A DNA stretch of 64,000 nucleotides, taken from Azospirillum cavernae. GTDB taxonomy: Bacteria; Pseudomonadota; Alphaproteobacteria; Azospirillales; Azospirillaceae. The notes under the pieces were generated by a model. It was not told where the DNA came from, did no database searches, and worked only from the letters and a program-made list of their open reading frames with translations. The position numbers and the translations under genes were made by a program. This document shows, one piece after another, positions 1 to 9,289 of this stretch; position 1 is the first letter of the stretch, and the number at the start of each line of letters is the position of its first letter. The stretch covers positions 737,001 to 801,000 of the forward strand of contig NZ_QYUL01000002.1 in the NCBI RefSeq assembly GCF_003590795.1, in the 5' to 3' direction.

Positions 1-520
1 TGCCGCCGTTGACGGTCTGCGCGACGCCGCCGTTGCTGCCGATGTCGGCGCCGGCGTAGCGGCCGTTGATGGTGGTGCTCGCGCCGTTGCTGGCACCGAT
101 GTACGCGGTCACGCGGTCATAGAGACCGAGCGGCAGGTAATCGATCGGGGTCGAGACGGCGGTGTCGTCGTTGAACTCGTTGGTCGAGCCGAGACGAACC
201 TGACCGAAGCTGCCCTGCGCGAAGATGAACGCGCGGTCAGCCGTCACGTTGTTGTTCGTGCCGTTGCCAGCAGCGCGGAAGCGCAGACGGGCGCCGTATT
301 CCAGGCCGTTGTCGGCCTTGGCGGACGGGATGACGGTGATGCGCATCCGGTTCGCGAATTCGGTCGAACGCAGGCCGGTGTCGTTGTCTTGCGACACGAA
401 GCCAGCTTCGAAGTAGGCGTCGCCACCGATCTTCAGATCAAACTTGGTCTGGGCGTTGGCGGCGCTGGCGCCGACCACGAGAGCGACGGCGGCGGAGCCG
501 GCGAGCAGATAACGGTTCAT
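1..520 (-). CDS. Gram-negative outer-membrane porin, C-terminus cut by window edge
   Basis: The first 173 codons of a porin read leftwards and run off the window at base 1. Residues 1-23 are a typical Sec signal peptide (MNRYLLAGSAAVALVVG, cleaved after ANA), followed by amphipathic beta-strand text such as KIGGDAYFEAGF and EYGARLRFRA, with repeated aromatic/Gly patterns (GSFGQVRLGSTNEF) typical of the 16-stranded general porins of alphaproteobacteria. The start is fixed by a strong Shine-Dalgarno GGAGG about 8 bases upstream of the ATG. Expected role: trimeric diffusion channel in the outer membrane. Substrate specificity cannot be read from this fragment. It stands alone, divergent from the DUF3576 gene. 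Confidence 0.88.
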   Translation of the reverse strand, partial: MNRYLLAGSAAVALVVGASAANAQTKFDLKIGGDAYFEAGFVSQDNDTGLRSTEFANRMRITVIPSAKADNGLEYGARLRFRAAGNGTNNNVTADRAFIFAQGSFGQVRLGSTNEFNDDTAVSTPIDYLPLGLYDRVTAYIGASNGASTTINGRYAGADIGSNGGVAQTVNGG

Positions 521-821
521 AATTGTTGCCTCCATCCTGGCAGCAGATGTTTCAGCCTGGTTGACGTCCTGGCTGTGACCTAGGTACGCACCCCGGCCCA
601 ACCCAGCAAGCGGCAAATCGAGACGAATGCTGCATTGAAGGGACAGTGTGTCGCACGGAGCACACTAACAACGGGTGATGACCGTCTGTGACTTGGTTGT
701 TCCGCAACTGCGAAGCCCCGCTTCCGCTGTTGCGCGGGGCCGTCCATTTATGGTCTTTTCAGCGGCATTCCGCGCGTGACTCACGCGCGGCGCCCTTCTT
801 TCTTGATCCGGGTTCCCGACC
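521..821. other. Intergenic region between divergent porin and DUF3576 genes
   Basis: No ORF here has convincing coding character. The left end holds the porin ribosome-binding site (GGAGG on the minus strand at 529-533). A GC-rich hairpin with arms GCCCCGC/GCGGGGC lies at 715-740 and a perfect 10-bp inverted repeat at 770-790. I could not assign promoters with confidence. Confidence 0.5.
770..790. promoter_or_regulatory. Perfect inverted repeat upstream of DUF3576 gene
   Basis: CCGCGCGTGA and its exact reverse complement are separated by a single base, 31 bases before the start codon of the next gene. It could be an operator or a strong hairpin in the 5' leader. No T-run follows, so an intrinsic terminator is unlikely. 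Confidence 0.35.
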
Positions 822-1364
822 ATGCGCCGCTTGACCGCTTTTCGCCTTGTCCCCGTTCTGCTCGCGGCGTCCGTGACGGTCGCAGGCTGCGCCGATTGGG
901 GCGGCAAGACCGAGACCATGGAAGAACAGACGAAGAGGCAGGACTACAAGTTCGGCAGCATCCTCGGCACCGAGGGTGGCTTCAATCTGTTCGGCAAAAA
1001 CAAGCGCGGCAGCGGCGACCAGGACAACGCCAACGGTCTTGGCGTCAACAGCTTCCTGTGGCGCGCCTCGCTCGACACGCTGTCCTTCATGCCCATCGCG
1101 TCGGCCGATCCGTTCGGCGGCGTCATCCTGACCGACTGGTACACGTCGCCGGAAACGCCGAACGAGCGTTTCAAGGTCAACCTCTACATCCTGGACAAGC
1201 AACTGCGCGCCGACGGCGTGCGGGTGTCGGTGTTCAAGCAGCAGCGCAACGGGGCCGACTGGCGTGACAGCAACGTTGGCGCGGAAACCGCCGGCACGCT
1301 GGAAGACGCCGTGCTGACCCGCGCCCGCCAGTTGCGCGTCGCCGCGCAAGCCGCCGCGCGTTAA
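822..1364 (+). CDS. DUF3576 domain lipoprotein
   Basis: This 180-residue protein begins with a lipoprotein signal: hydrophobic residues 9-21 and lipobox VAGC with the acylated cysteine at position 23. The rest (FLWRASLDTLSFMPIASADP, then GGVILTDWYTSPETPNERFK) matches the DUF3576 family as I know it, a conserved alphaproteobacterial periplasmic or outer-membrane lipoprotein of unknown biochemical function. It lies about 105 bases upstream of leuS on the same strand. The leuS-lptE-holA block behind it includes an LPS-assembly lipoprotein, so a role in envelope biogenesis is plausible but is only inference from context. Confidence 0.85.
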   Translation: MRRLTAFRLVPVLLAASVTVAGCADWGGKTETMEEQTKRQDYKFGSILGTEGGFNLFGKNKRGSGDQDNANGLGVNSFLWRASLDTLSFMPIASADPFGGVILTDWYTSPETPNERFKVNLYILDKQLRADGVRVSVFKQQRNGADWRDSNVGAETAGTLEDAVLTRARQLRVAAQAAAR

Positions 1365-1469
1365 AGACCCCGCGCGTTAAAGAGTTGGGACCGGCGGGGC
1401 GTGACCGGCACGCCCCCCACTTCTGTCTCCGCAAAGCTGATCGATTCAACGGGAAACGGCGTCCTCCTC

Positions 1470-4040
1470 ATGTCGCGTTACAATGTCAAGGAAACCGAAG
1501 CGAAGTGGCAGAACGCGTGGGAGAGCCAAGGCTGCTTCACCGCGCGTGAGGACGCGTCCCGTCCGAAATACTATGTGTTGGAGATGTTCCCCTATCCGTC
1601 GGGGCGCATCCACATGGGCCATGTCCGCAACTACACCATCGGCGACGTGATCGCCCGTTTCAAACGGGCCAAGGGCTTCAACGTCCTGCACCCGATGGGA
1701 TGGGACGCCTTCGGCCTGCCCGCCGAAAACGCCGCGCTTGAGAAGAAGACCCACCCGGCGACCTGGACCCGCGAGAACATCGCGACCATGCGCAGCCAGT
1801 TGAAGACGATGGGCCTGTCCATCGACTGGGACCGCGAGATCGCCACCTGCGACGTGGAGTATTACCGCCACGAGCAGAAAATGTTCCTGGATTTCCTGAA
1901 GGCGGGCCTCGCCTACCGCAAGGAAAGCTGGGTCAATTGGGATCCGGTGGACAACACCGTGCTGGCCAACGAACAGGTGATCGACGGGCGCGGCTGGCGC
2001 ACCGGCGCGCTGGTCGAAAAGCGCAAGCTGTCCCAATGGTTCCTGAAAATCACCGCCTTCGCCGAGGATCTGCTGAAGGGCCTGGAAACGCTGGACCGCT
2101 GGCCCGAGCGCGTCCGCATCATGCAGGAAAACTGGATCGGCAAATCGACCGGCGTGCGCTTCCGCTTCGCGCTGAAGGACCGCGCCGACACGCTGGAGGT
2201 GTTCACCACACGGCCCGACACGCTGTTCGGCGCCTCCTTCGCCGCGATTTCGCCGAATCACCCGCTGGCCGCCGAATTGGCCGCGTCAAACCCGGAACTC
2301 GCCGAATTCATCGCCGAATGCAACCGGCTGGGCACCAGCGAGGAAGCCATCGAAACGGCGGAAAAACGCGGTTTCGACACCGGCCTGAAGGTCGTTCATC
2401 CCTTCGACTCGGGCTTGGAGCTGCCGGTTTACGTCGCCAACTTCGTGCTGATGGAGTACGGCACGGGCGCGATCTTCGCCTGCCCGGCCCATGACCAGCG
2501 CGATCTGGACTTCGCCCGCAAATACTGCCTGCCGGTGCTGCCGGTGGTCGTTCCCGCCGACGCCGATCCGGCGACCTTCACGGTGGGGACCGAGGCCTAC
2601 ACCGGCCCCGGCCTGCTGCGCAACTCGCGCTTCCTTGACGGACTCGACACCGAGTCGGGCAAGCAGGAGGTCGGCAAAAAGCTGGAAGAGGCGGGGCAAG
2701 GCGAACGCACCACCCAGTACCGTCTGCGCGACTGGGGCGTGTCGCGCCAGCGCTATTGGGGTTGCCCGATCCCGGTCATCCATTGCGACTCTTGCGGCAT
2801 CGTCCCGGTTCCCGCCGACCAGTTGCCGGTCGTGCTGCCCGAAGACGTGACCTTCGACAAGCCGGGCAACCCGCTGGCCCATCACCCGAGTTGGAAGCAC
2901 ACGACCTGCCCCGACTGCGGCAAACCGGCGCTGCGCGAAACCGACACCTTCGACACCTTCATCGAGTCGTCGTGGTATTTCGCCCGCTTCTGCTCGCCCA
3001 AGGAAGACTCGACCGCCTTCACCCGCGAGTCGGTGGATTACTGGCTGGGCGTTGACCAGTACATCGGCGGCATCGAGCACGCGGTCCTCCATCTGCTCTA
3101 TTCGCGCTTCTGGACCCGCGCCCTGAAGACTTGTGGTTATCTGAACCTGGACGAGCCGTTCACCGGCCTGTTCACCCAGGGCATGGTCAACCACGAGACC
3201 TACAAGGACGCCGACAGCGGCGCCTGGCTCGCCCCGACCGATCTGGAAAAGGACGACGCGGGCCAGTGGGTCCGCGCTGACAGCAAGGCCCCGGTCAATG
3301 TTGGCCGCGTCGAAAAGATGTCGAAGTCCAAGAAGAACGTGGTGGACCCGGCGCACATCATCGGCACCTACGGCGCCGACGCCGCCCGCCTGTTCATGCT
3401 GTCCGACAGCCCGCCGGAACGCGATCTGGAATGGACCGAATCCGGCATTGACGGGGCGTGGCGTTACATCAACCGCCTGTGGCGGATGATGACCGAGACG
3501 CCGGTCGCCCTGCCCGCCGCCGGATCGCCCAAGCCCGCCGCCTTCAGCCCCAAGGCCGAAGCCGCCCGCCGCCTGGTCCATAAGACTATCGCCGGAATGT
3601 CGGAGGATCTCGACAAGTTCCGCTTCAACAAGGCGGTCGCCCGCGTTCGTGAACTGTCCAACACCCTTGGCGAGTTGGACGGCAGCGGCGAGGGCGAAGC
3701 CTGGGCGCTGCGCGAGGGCTTCGAGTCGGTCGTCCGCCTGATCGGCCCGATGATGCCGCATCTGGCCGAAGAGCTGTGGATCGAGCTGGGTCACAGCGGC
3801 CTGCTGACCGATCAACCTTGGCCCGAGGCCGACCCCGCTTTGGTGGTGGAAGACAGCGTCACCATGGCCGTTCAGGTCAACGGCAAGCTGCGCGCCACGC
3901 TGGAGCTGCCGCGCGACATGGCCAAGGACGCCGCCGAACAGGTTGCTCTGGCGGACGCCAACGTGCAACGTGCGTTGGAGGGCAAGCCCGTCCGCAAAGT
4001 CATCGTCGTCCCGAACCGGGTGATCAATGTCGTCGTCTGA
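1470..4040 (+). CDS. leuS: Leucyl-tRNA synthetase
   Basis: Cytoplasmic class Ia aminoacyl-tRNA synthetase that charges tRNA-Leu with leucine using ATP; 856 residues, normal bacterial length. The catalytic HIGH signature is HMGH at residues 48-51, preceded by FPYPSG. The CP1 editing domain is seen around TTRPDTLFG, zinc-ribbon cysteines in CDSCG and CPDCG, and KMSKS at residues 616-620. The C-terminal tail ends in VINVVV. An in-frame ATG 69 bases further upstream exists, but [10 protein letters not shown] is the conserved family N-terminus, so the start at 1470 is preferred. The last 14 bases overlap lptE, which suggests translational coupling of the two. Confidence 0.97.
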   Translation: MSRYNVKETEAKWQNAWESQGCFTAREDASRPKYYVLEMFPYPSGRIHMGHVRNYTIGDVIARFKRAKGFNVLHPMGWDAFGLPAENAALEKKTHPATWTRENIATMRSQLKTMGLSIDWDREIATCDVEYYRHEQKMFLDFLKAGLAYRKESWVNWDPVDNTVLANEQVIDGRGWRTGALVEKRKLSQWFLKITAFAEDLLKGLETLDRWPERVRIMQENWIGKSTGVRFRFALKDRADTLEVFTTRPDTLFGASFAAISPNHPLAAELAASNPELAEFIAECNRLGTSEEAIETAEKRGFDTGLKVVHPFDSGLELPVYVANFVLMEYGTGAIFACPAHDQRDLDFARKYCLPVLPVVVPADADPATFTVGTEAYTGPGLLRNSRFLDGLDTESGKQEVGKKLEEAGQGERTTQYRLRDWGVSRQRYWGCPIPVIHCDSCGIVPVPADQLPVVLPEDVTFDKPGNPLAHHPSWKHTTCPDCGKPALRETDTFDTFIESSWYFARFCSPKEDSTAFTRESVDYWLGVDQYIGGIEHAVLHLLYSRFWTRALKTCGYLNLDEPFTGLFTQGMVNHETYKDADSGAWLAPTDLEKDDAGQWVRADSKAPVNVGRVEKMSKSKKNVVDPAHIIGTYGADAARLFMLSDSPPERDLEWTESGIDGAWRYINRLWRMMTETPVALPAAGSPKPAAFSPKAEAARRLVHKTIAGMSEDLDKFRFNKAVARVRELSNTLGELDGSGEGEAWALREGFESVVRLIGPMMPHLAEELWIELGHSGLLTDQPWPEADPALVVEDSVTMAVQVNGKLRATLELPRDMAKDAAEQVALADANVQRALEGKPVRKVIVVPNRVINVVV

Positions 4041-4569
4041 CCTCAGCGCTTTCCGCCGCGCCTTGGCGCCCGCCCTCAAGGGCGGGCTGCTGGCTTTTGC
4101 CCTTGTCCTCCTGTCCGCCTGTGGTTTCCAGCCGCTGTACGGCGACAAGAGCTATGGGGCGGGGGCGACGGAAAAGCTGAGCGAGGTCGACATCGGCCCA
4201 ATCGCCGACCGGGAAGGGCAAAAGCTGCGCAACCTGCTGATCGACCGTTTCTATCCGTCGAGTCGGCCCAGCAGCACACGCTACCGTCTGGAGATTTCCC
4301 TGACCGCCAGCGAACAAAAGCTGGCCTTGCAGAAAGACGCCTCGGCGGTGCGCGCCCAGCTCAACGTGATGGCGCCCTACCGGCTGATCGACACCACCAA
4401 CGGCGCGGTGGTGTTCAAATCCAACTCCCGGACGATCATCAGCTACAATGTTCTTGAGCAGCATTACGCGGGCGTGTTGACGGTCGAAAACGCCTATGAT
4501 CGGGCGTTGCTGGACATCTCGAACGACATCACCACCCGCATCGCCATGCATCTTGGCCGTCAACCGTAA
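4027..4569 (+). CDS. lptE: LPS-assembly lipoprotein LptE
   Basis: A 180-residue lipoprotein: transmembrane-like signal at residues 19-31 and lipobox LSAC with Cys32 followed by GFQPLYG, which is the hallmark N-terminus of LptE/RlpB. LptE plugs the LptD outer-membrane barrel and helps insert lipopolysaccharide into the outer leaflet. The alternating strand text ([23 protein letters not shown]) fits the family's alpha/beta sandwich. The gene overlaps the end of leuS by 14 bases and is followed after 60 bases by holA. The order leuS-lptE-holA is conserved in many proteobacteria, which strengthens the call. Confidence 0.93.
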   Translation: MSSSDLSAFRRALAPALKGGLLAFALVLLSACGFQPLYGDKSYGAGATEKLSEVDIGPIADREGQKLRNLLIDRFYPSSRPSSTRYRLEISLTASEQKLALQKDASAVRAQLNVMAPYRLIDTTNGAVVFKSNSRTIISYNVLEQHYAGVLTVENAYDRALLDISNDITTRIAMHLGRQP

Positions 4570-4629
4570 GCGCGTCCGCCTGCGCGGCCGGTCGGAAGCG
4601 CCGAAAATCTCGGCACAAGGACCCCGTTT

Positions 4630-5652
4630 GTGAAGCTGCAAGCCAGGGCGATTGATGGTTTTCTGCGCAACCCGGACCCCAAGGTCCGGGCTGTGTTGCT
4701 TTATGGCCCCGATGGCGGGCTGGTGCGTGACCGCGCCCAGCAATTGGGCCGCAAGATCGTCGCCGATCTGTCCGATCCCTTCCGCGTCGCTGAATTCACC
4801 GGGCGGGCGCTTGCCGACGATCCGGCCCGGCTGGTGGACGAGGCCGCCGCCCTGTCTTTCACCGGCGGGCGCCGCCTGATCCGGGTGCGCGAGGCCGAAG
4901 ACAACGCCACCGCCGCCTTCGCCGCCTTTTTCGATCCGTTGCCCCTCGGCGACAGTCTCATCGTCGTCGAGTCGAGCGATCTCGGCGCCCGGTCCAAACT
5001 GCGCCTGCTGTTCGAGGGGGCCGAGGGCGGCGTCGCCATTCCCTGTTACGTCGAGGATGAAGCCTCGCTGGGCCGGGTCATCGCCGACCTGCTGCACGGC
5101 CATGGCCTGAGCGCCGACCCCGACGCACTGGAATTTCTCAGCGCCCATCTGGTCGGCGACCGCATGGTGGCGCGCGGCGAGGTCGAAAAGCTGGCGATCT
5201 ACATCGGCGAGGCCAAGCGTGTCCGGCTGGAGGACGTCCAGGCCTGCGTCGGCGACAGCGCCGCCCTGTCGATGGACGAACCCATTTGGGCGGCGGCGGA
5301 GGGCGACTTCACCACGCTCGACCGCTCGCTGGCCCGGCTGTTCGCCGAAGGAACCTCGCCGGTGCCGATTTTGCGCGGGGCGCAGCGGCATTTCCAGCGG
5401 CTGCATCTGATCGGCGGCCAGATTGCGGCGGGCAAATCCGCCGAGGCCGCCGTCGAGTCGATCCGCCCGCCGGTGTTTTTCAAGCTGAAATCCCGCCTGA
5501 TCGCCCAGACCCGCCGCTGGTCGCCCAACCTCGTCCGTCAGGCGCTGGAACGGCTGGTGGACGCCGAGGCCGATTGCAAAAAGACCCACATGCCCGACGA
5601 AACCATCTGCGCGCGGGTGCTGTTTCAATTGGCGTCGCTGGCCCGGCGGTAA
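4630..5652 (+). CDS. holA: DNA polymerase III delta subunit
   Basis: 340 residues, GTG start. This is the delta subunit of the DnaX clamp-loader complex, which opens the beta sliding clamp and loads it on primed DNA. Family features include the N-terminal AAA-like fold text (VRAVLLYGPDGGLVRDRAQ, close to the YGxExxL motif), a middle block VAIPCYVEDEASLGRVI, and the C-terminal helical collar (ARLFAEGTSPVPILRGAQRH). It lies directly after lptE as in many proteobacteria. A large inverted-repeat element separates its 3' end from the convergent LpoA-like gene. Confidence 0.93.
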   Translation: MKLQARAIDGFLRNPDPKVRAVLLYGPDGGLVRDRAQQLGRKIVADLSDPFRVAEFTGRALADDPARLVDEAAALSFTGGRRLIRVREAEDNATAAFAAFFDPLPLGDSLIVVESSDLGARSKLRLLFEGAEGGVAIPCYVEDEASLGRVIADLLHGHGLSADPDALEFLSAHLVGDRMVARGEVEKLAIYIGEAKRVRLEDVQACVGDSAALSMDEPIWAAAEGDFTTLDRSLARLFAEGTSPVPILRGAQRHFQRLHLIGGQIAAGKSAEAAVESIRPPVFFKLKSRLIAQTRRWSPNLVRQALERLVDAEADCKKTHMPDETICARVLFQLASLARR

Positions 5653-5668
5653 AGCGTCGGCGTCGCGG

Positions 5669-5789
5669 CCCCCTCCCCATCCCTCCCCCGCGTTGCGGGA
5701 GAGGGGGCCGGAGCTTTGTCAGGGTTCTGTTTTGTCGGGGTTCTGCAGAGTTCCCTCTCCCGCAAAGCGGGGGAGGGTTAGGGAGGGGG
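5669..5789. repeat. Long imperfect inverted repeat (REP/BIME-like) between convergent genes
   Basis: Two 37-base arms, 5669-5705 and 5753-5789, are reverse complements with 34 of 37 positions matching by hand alignment, around a 47-base spacer. Each arm also contains its own small hairpin (CCCGC-NTT-GCGGG type). Such C-rich/G-rich palindromes are common mobile intergenic repeats in alphaproteobacteria. Lying between holA and the convergent lipoprotein gene, it can also act as a two-way transcription barrier. Confidence 0.75.
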
Positions 5790-5827
5790 AAAAGGTTGCG
5801 GCGGCGAGATTGTGAGAAACCCGCCCC

Positions 5828-7054
5828 TCACTGCCCCAGAACGTCAAAACTCGGCGGGGCCGCGTCCACCACGCGGGCGCCGGTGGGCGCGACCTCCAAA
5901 ACCGCCAAGCCACGCTCCACCAAACCATTGGCGCGCAGGCGGAACAGACCGTCCAGCCCCTCGAACCCACTCGGGTTGGTCATCGCCTTGCGGTCCATCG
6001 CCCCGCCCGCGCGGCTCAGCACGGCGGCGACCGACGTCGCGTCATAGGCCAGCGTGGCGATGCGCGGCGGCTTGCGGCCATAGGTCTGCTCGAATTTCGA
6101 CTCGAAGGCGGCGCGCGCCTGCGGCGTCGGGGCGGCGTACCAGCCGCCGACCAGCGCCGGTTCCTGGCCCAGCGCCGCCGTTCCCTGCTGCGCGTCGTCC
6201 CACAGGCCGGTGCCGAGGAATTTGACCTGCTGCGGCGACACGCCGTTCGCCGCCAGCGCGGCGGCCAGCCCTTGGGCGCGGTTGCCGCCCTCGGCCAACA
6301 GAACCGCTTGCGGCTGACCCACGCCCTGCGCCACCTGCTTGGCCGGACCCGACAGATCGGTGACGGCGGCGTCGTAGCGCTCGACCTGCGCCACCGCCCC
6401 CAACCGCTCGGTCGCGCCCTGCATGGCGCTGACCACGGCGTCACCATAGGGGGTGCGCGGAGCCAGCACGACGAAACGGCTGACGCCGCGCGATTTGGCG
6501 AAGCCCGCGACCCGCCCAACCTGATCGGCGGGAACGAAGCCCATCACGAAGGCGCCGTTTCCGGCCTGGGTCCAATCGTTGGTGAAGGCCAGCACGTCAA
6601 CCCCGGCGTTCTGCGCCACCGGCTTGACCGCCGCGACCTCCGCCGCGAAGAGCGGGCCGAGGATGAGGCGCGCGCCTTCGGCCAGCGCCTGTCGCGCCGC
6701 CTCGGCGGCTCCGGCGGGGCTGCCCTTGGTGTCGCGGGGCAACAGCTCGAAACGGTCGCCCGCCATGTCGAACAAAGCGAGCTGCGCCGCGTCGAGCATT
6801 GACTGACCAATGCCGGCGCTTGGCCCGGTCAACGGCAACAGCAGCGCCACCTTGACCGTTTCCGACGCGTCGGCGGACGATCCCGACGCCGACGCCGAGG
6901 TGGCGCCCGGTTGCGGCCCTTGTGCCACGGGCGGCGGGGCCGTTACAGTCGAGCACGCCGACAAACCGCCGGCGATCAGCAAGGCCGCCACGCCGTGACG
7001 TTTCAGACCCAGTGAGAAAGCTGTTGCCAAGCGTGCCACCGATTGTCTCCACAT
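5828..7054 (-). CDS. LpoA-like penicillin-binding-protein activator (periplasmic-binding fold lipoprotein)
   Basis: 408 residues with a lipoprotein signal (lipobox LSAC, Cys34), then a Pro/Ala/Ser-rich linker (about residues 35-65) and a type I periplasmic-binding domain beginning VKVALLLPLTGPSAGIGQ, the family also used by Leu/Ile/Val-binding proteins. A lipidated version of this fold divergent from rsmI and yraN is the conserved context of LpoA, the outer-membrane activator of penicillin-binding protein 1A, though the N-terminal TPR half of enterobacterial LpoA is missing. Ligand binding instead of PBP activation cannot be excluded. The start region overlaps the probable rsmI start by about 20 bases on the opposite strand. 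Confidence 0.8.
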   Translation of the reverse strand: MWRQSVARLATAFSLGLKRHGVAALLIAGGLSACSTVTAPPPVAQGPQPGATSASASGSSADASETVKVALLLPLTGPSAGIGQSMLDAAQLALFDMAGDRFELLPRDTKGSPAGAAEAARQALAEGARLILGPLFAAEVAAVKPVAQNAGVDVLAFTNDWTQAGNGAFVMGFVPADQVGRVAGFAKSRGVSRFVVLAPRTPYGDAVVSAMQGATERLGAVAQVERYDAAVTDLSGPAKQVAQGVGQPQAVLLAEGGNRAQGLAAALAANGVSPQQVKFLGTGLWDDAQQGTAALGQEPALVGGWYAAPTPQARAAFESKFEQTYGRKPPRIATLAYDATSVAAVLSRAGGAMDRKAMTNPSGFEGLDGLFRLRANGLVERGLAVLEVAPTGARVVDAAPPSFDVLGQ

Positions 7055-7956
7055 CCGCTACGGCTCAAACCGAAGGCCAAGGTAGCGGCACGGAGTCCGT
7101 AAGTAAACTCGCGCCCGGTCTGTATGTCGTGGCGACCCCCATCGGGAACGCCGCCGACATCACCCTGCGCGCCCTCGACACCCTGACCCGCGCCACAGCC
7201 ATCGCCTGCGAAGACACCCGCGTGACGGCGAAGCTGATGGGGATGCACGGCATTCACACGCCCTTCGTCTCCTACCACGAGCACAACGCCGCCAAAATGC
7301 GCCCGATTTTGATCGAGCGGATGAAGGCGGGCGACTCCATCGCGCTCGTCACCGACGCGGGAACGCCGCTGGTTTCCGACCCTGGCTACAAGCTGGTGCG
7401 CGAATGCGTCGCGGCGGGGGTGGCCGTCACGACCCTGCCCGGCGCCTCGGCCCCGCTGGTGGCGCTGGTGCTGTCCGGCCTGCCGACCGACCGCTTCCTG
7501 TTCGCCGGGTTCCTGCCGAACAAGAGCAGCGCGCGCCGGGCCACCGCTGGCGAGTTGAAGGGCGTTCCCGCCACCCTGGTCTTCTTTGAATCGCCGCAGC
7601 GCCTGCCGGAATCGCTGGCCGATCTGGCCGAGATTCTGGGGCCGCGCGAGGCCGCCGTCGCCCGCGAACTGACCAAATTCTACGAAGAGGTGCGGCGCGG
7701 CACTCTGCCCGAACTGGCCGCCCATTACGCCGAGGCCGGTCCGCCCAAGGGCGAGGTGGTTCTGGTCATCGGCCCGCCCGGCGAAGAGGCCACCCCCAGC
7801 GAAGCCGACGTGGACAGCCTGCTGCGCGAAACGCTGACCCGGCTGTCGGTGCGCGACGCGGCGGCGGACGTCGCCGCCCGCACCGGCCAACCCAAACGCG
7901 CCGTCTACGCCCGCGCCCTGGAGCTGGCGCGGGACGAGGGAAAAGGCCATGTCTGA
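7033..7956 (+). CDS. rsmI: 16S rRNA (cytidine-1402 2'-O)-methyltransferase
   Basis: RsmI methylates the ribose of C1402 in 16S rRNA using S-adenosylmethionine. The tetrapyrrole-methylase fold is clear: GLYVVATPIGNAADITLRAL, ACEDTRVTAKLM, VTDAGTPLVSDPGYKLV, TLPGASAPL and GFLPNKSSAR in order. No ATG fits ahead of the first motif. I chose the GTG at 7033 (307 residues); a TTG at 7024 is an alternative. Either start overlaps the 5' end of the divergent lipoprotein gene. The stop overlaps the yraN start (ATGTCTGA), implying coupled translation. Confidence 0.92.
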   Translation: MPPIVSTSATAQTEGQGSGTESVSKLAPGLYVVATPIGNAADITLRALDTLTRATAIACEDTRVTAKLMGMHGIHTPFVSYHEHNAAKMRPILIERMKAGDSIALVTDAGTPLVSDPGYKLVRECVAAGVAVTTLPGASAPLVALVLSGLPTDRFLFAGFLPNKSSARRATAGELKGVPATLVFFESPQRLPESLADLAEILGPREAAVARELTKFYEEVRRGTLPELAAHYAEAGPPKGEVVLVIGPPGEEATPSEADVDSLLRETLTRLSVRDAAADVAARTGQPKRAVYARALELARDEGKGHV

Positions 7957-8317
7957 CCCCGATGCGATGCGCCGACACGCCGAGAGTTTCGGGCGCTTCG
8001 CCGAGGGCCTTTGCCGCTGGGCCTTGCGCCTGAAGGGCTACCGCATTCTCGCCAACCGGCTGCGCACGCCGCTGGGCGAAATCGACATCGTGGCCCGGCG
8101 CGGCCAGACCATCGCCATGGTCGAGGTGAAGGCGCGCCGCGACTGGGATTCCGCCAACGAGGCGGTCAACGCCCGCCAGCGCGGTCGGTTGGCCCGCGCC
8201 GCGCATGTCTATCTGGCGGCCAACCCGCAATATGCGGGCTATGTCTTGCGCTTCGACGTGATGCTCGTTACGCCTTGGTCCTGGCCCCGCCACCTGATCG
8301 ACGCGTGGCGACTCTGA
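7949..8317 (+). CDS. YraN family (UPF0102) nuclease-fold protein
   Basis: 122 residues with the restriction-endonuclease-like core: AEGLCRWALRLKGYRILANR, then LGEIDIVARRG and VEVKARRDWDSA, which supply the E...D...E-x-K metal-binding pattern of this family. Biochemical role is not established in general; archetypes are predicted Holliday-junction-resolvase-like. It overlaps rsmI by 8 bases, and the rsmI-yraN pair beside an LpoA-like gene is conserved across proteobacteria. Confidence 0.9.
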   Translation: MSDPDAMRRHAESFGRFAEGLCRWALRLKGYRILANRLRTPLGEIDIVARRGQTIAMVEVKARRDWDSANEAVNARQRGRLARAAHVYLAANPQYAGYVLRFDVMLVTPWSWPRHLIDAWRL

Positions 8318-8369
8318 CCACGGGACAGAGACAGCCCCCTCCCCCTTGGAAGGACAGAAGGACAGGCCT

Positions 8370-9212
8370 TTGACCAGCCACGCCGAAGCCCGCGAGATCC
8401 TGCGCCAGATCGGCGACCAACCCGACGACGCCATCAATCTGGCCGAAGCCGCCCTGGCGCTCGCGGCGCTGGACGTGTCCACCGCCGACCTCACCGGCTA
8501 CCGCCGCCACATCCAGGCCATCGTCGCCGATCTGGCCGAACGGGTTGACGACGCCTTTCGGGAGGCCGACAGCCTGGAGGCCCGCATCGCCCTGCTGCAT
8601 CAGGTGATTGGCGAGCGCCACGGCTATTCCGGCGATCACGACACCTACGATGATCTGCAAAACGCCAACATGATGCGGGTGATCGACCGGCGGCGCGGCC
8701 TGCCGGTGGCGCTGGGCATCCTTTACATGCACGCGGCGCGCTCGCAGGGCTGGTCCATCGTCGGGCTGAATTTTCCCGGCCATTTCCTGGTCCGCGTCGA
8801 TCTGGGATCGGCCCGCGCCATCATCGACCCGTTCAACGAGGGGCAGGTCCGCAGCGTCGTCGATCTGCGCGACCTGCTGAAGGCCACGGCGGGCAGCGCC
8901 GCCGAGCTGTCGCCCGACCATTACCAGCCGGTGGCCAACCGCGACGTGCTGCTGCGCCTGCAAAACAACATCAAGCTGCGCCACCTGTCGGCCCACGACA
9001 TCCCCAAGGCGCTGGAGATTCTGGAGGGCATGCGCCTGTTCGCCCCGCATGAACCGGCCCTGTGGCGGGAAACCGGCCTGCTGGAAGCCCACACCGGCAA
9101 GCTGGCCGACGCCATCACCGCGCTGGAAACCTTCATGGCGCTGAGCGGCGACGAGCACCAGCGTCACCAAACCGCCTCGCTGATCCAGACCTTGAAAAAG
9201 CGTTTGAACTGA
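8370..9212 (+). CDS. SirB1 family (transglutaminase-like/TPR) protein
   Basis: Belongs to the SirB1/YchA family: an N-terminal transglutaminase-like region containing the diagnostic stretch RRRGLPVALGILYMHAA, then GLNFPGHFLVRVD with the conserved His, IIDPFNEGQ, and a C-terminal TPR-like tail (ALWRETGLLEAHTGKLADA). The typical catalytic Cys of transglutaminases is absent here, as in much of this family, and the function is unknown. I place the start at TTG 8370 (280 residues), which has GGAC about 8 bases upstream; a TTG at 8346 would add 8 residues. It follows yraN by about 50 bases and precedes gshB. Confidence 0.85.
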   Translation: MTSHAEAREILRQIGDQPDDAINLAEAALALAALDVSTADLTGYRRHIQAIVADLAERVDDAFREADSLEARIALLHQVIGERHGYSGDHDTYDDLQNANMMRVIDRRRGLPVALGILYMHAARSQGWSIVGLNFPGHFLVRVDLGSARAIIDPFNEGQVRSVVDLRDLLKATAGSAAELSPDHYQPVANRDVLLRLQNNIKLRHLSAHDIPKALEILEGMRLFAPHEPALWRETGLLEAHTGKLADAITALETFMALSGDEHQRHQTASLIQTLKKRLN

Positions 9213-9289
9213 ACAGGTCTTTCGCGCCGAACACCCGAACCAACCGACCAAGCAATCCCTAGGGCCGTTTGAAGGCCGGAGACGTCGCC

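Noticed and set aside
715..740. Hairpin upstream of the DUF3576 gene as an intrinsic terminator
   Set aside because: No gene on either strand ends just before it and no T-run follows the stem.
2286..4148. 620-residue minus-strand frame opposite leuS
   Set aside because: Shadow of leuS; low-complexity, His/Arg/Gly/Val-rich text without any family motif, and leuS itself is complete.
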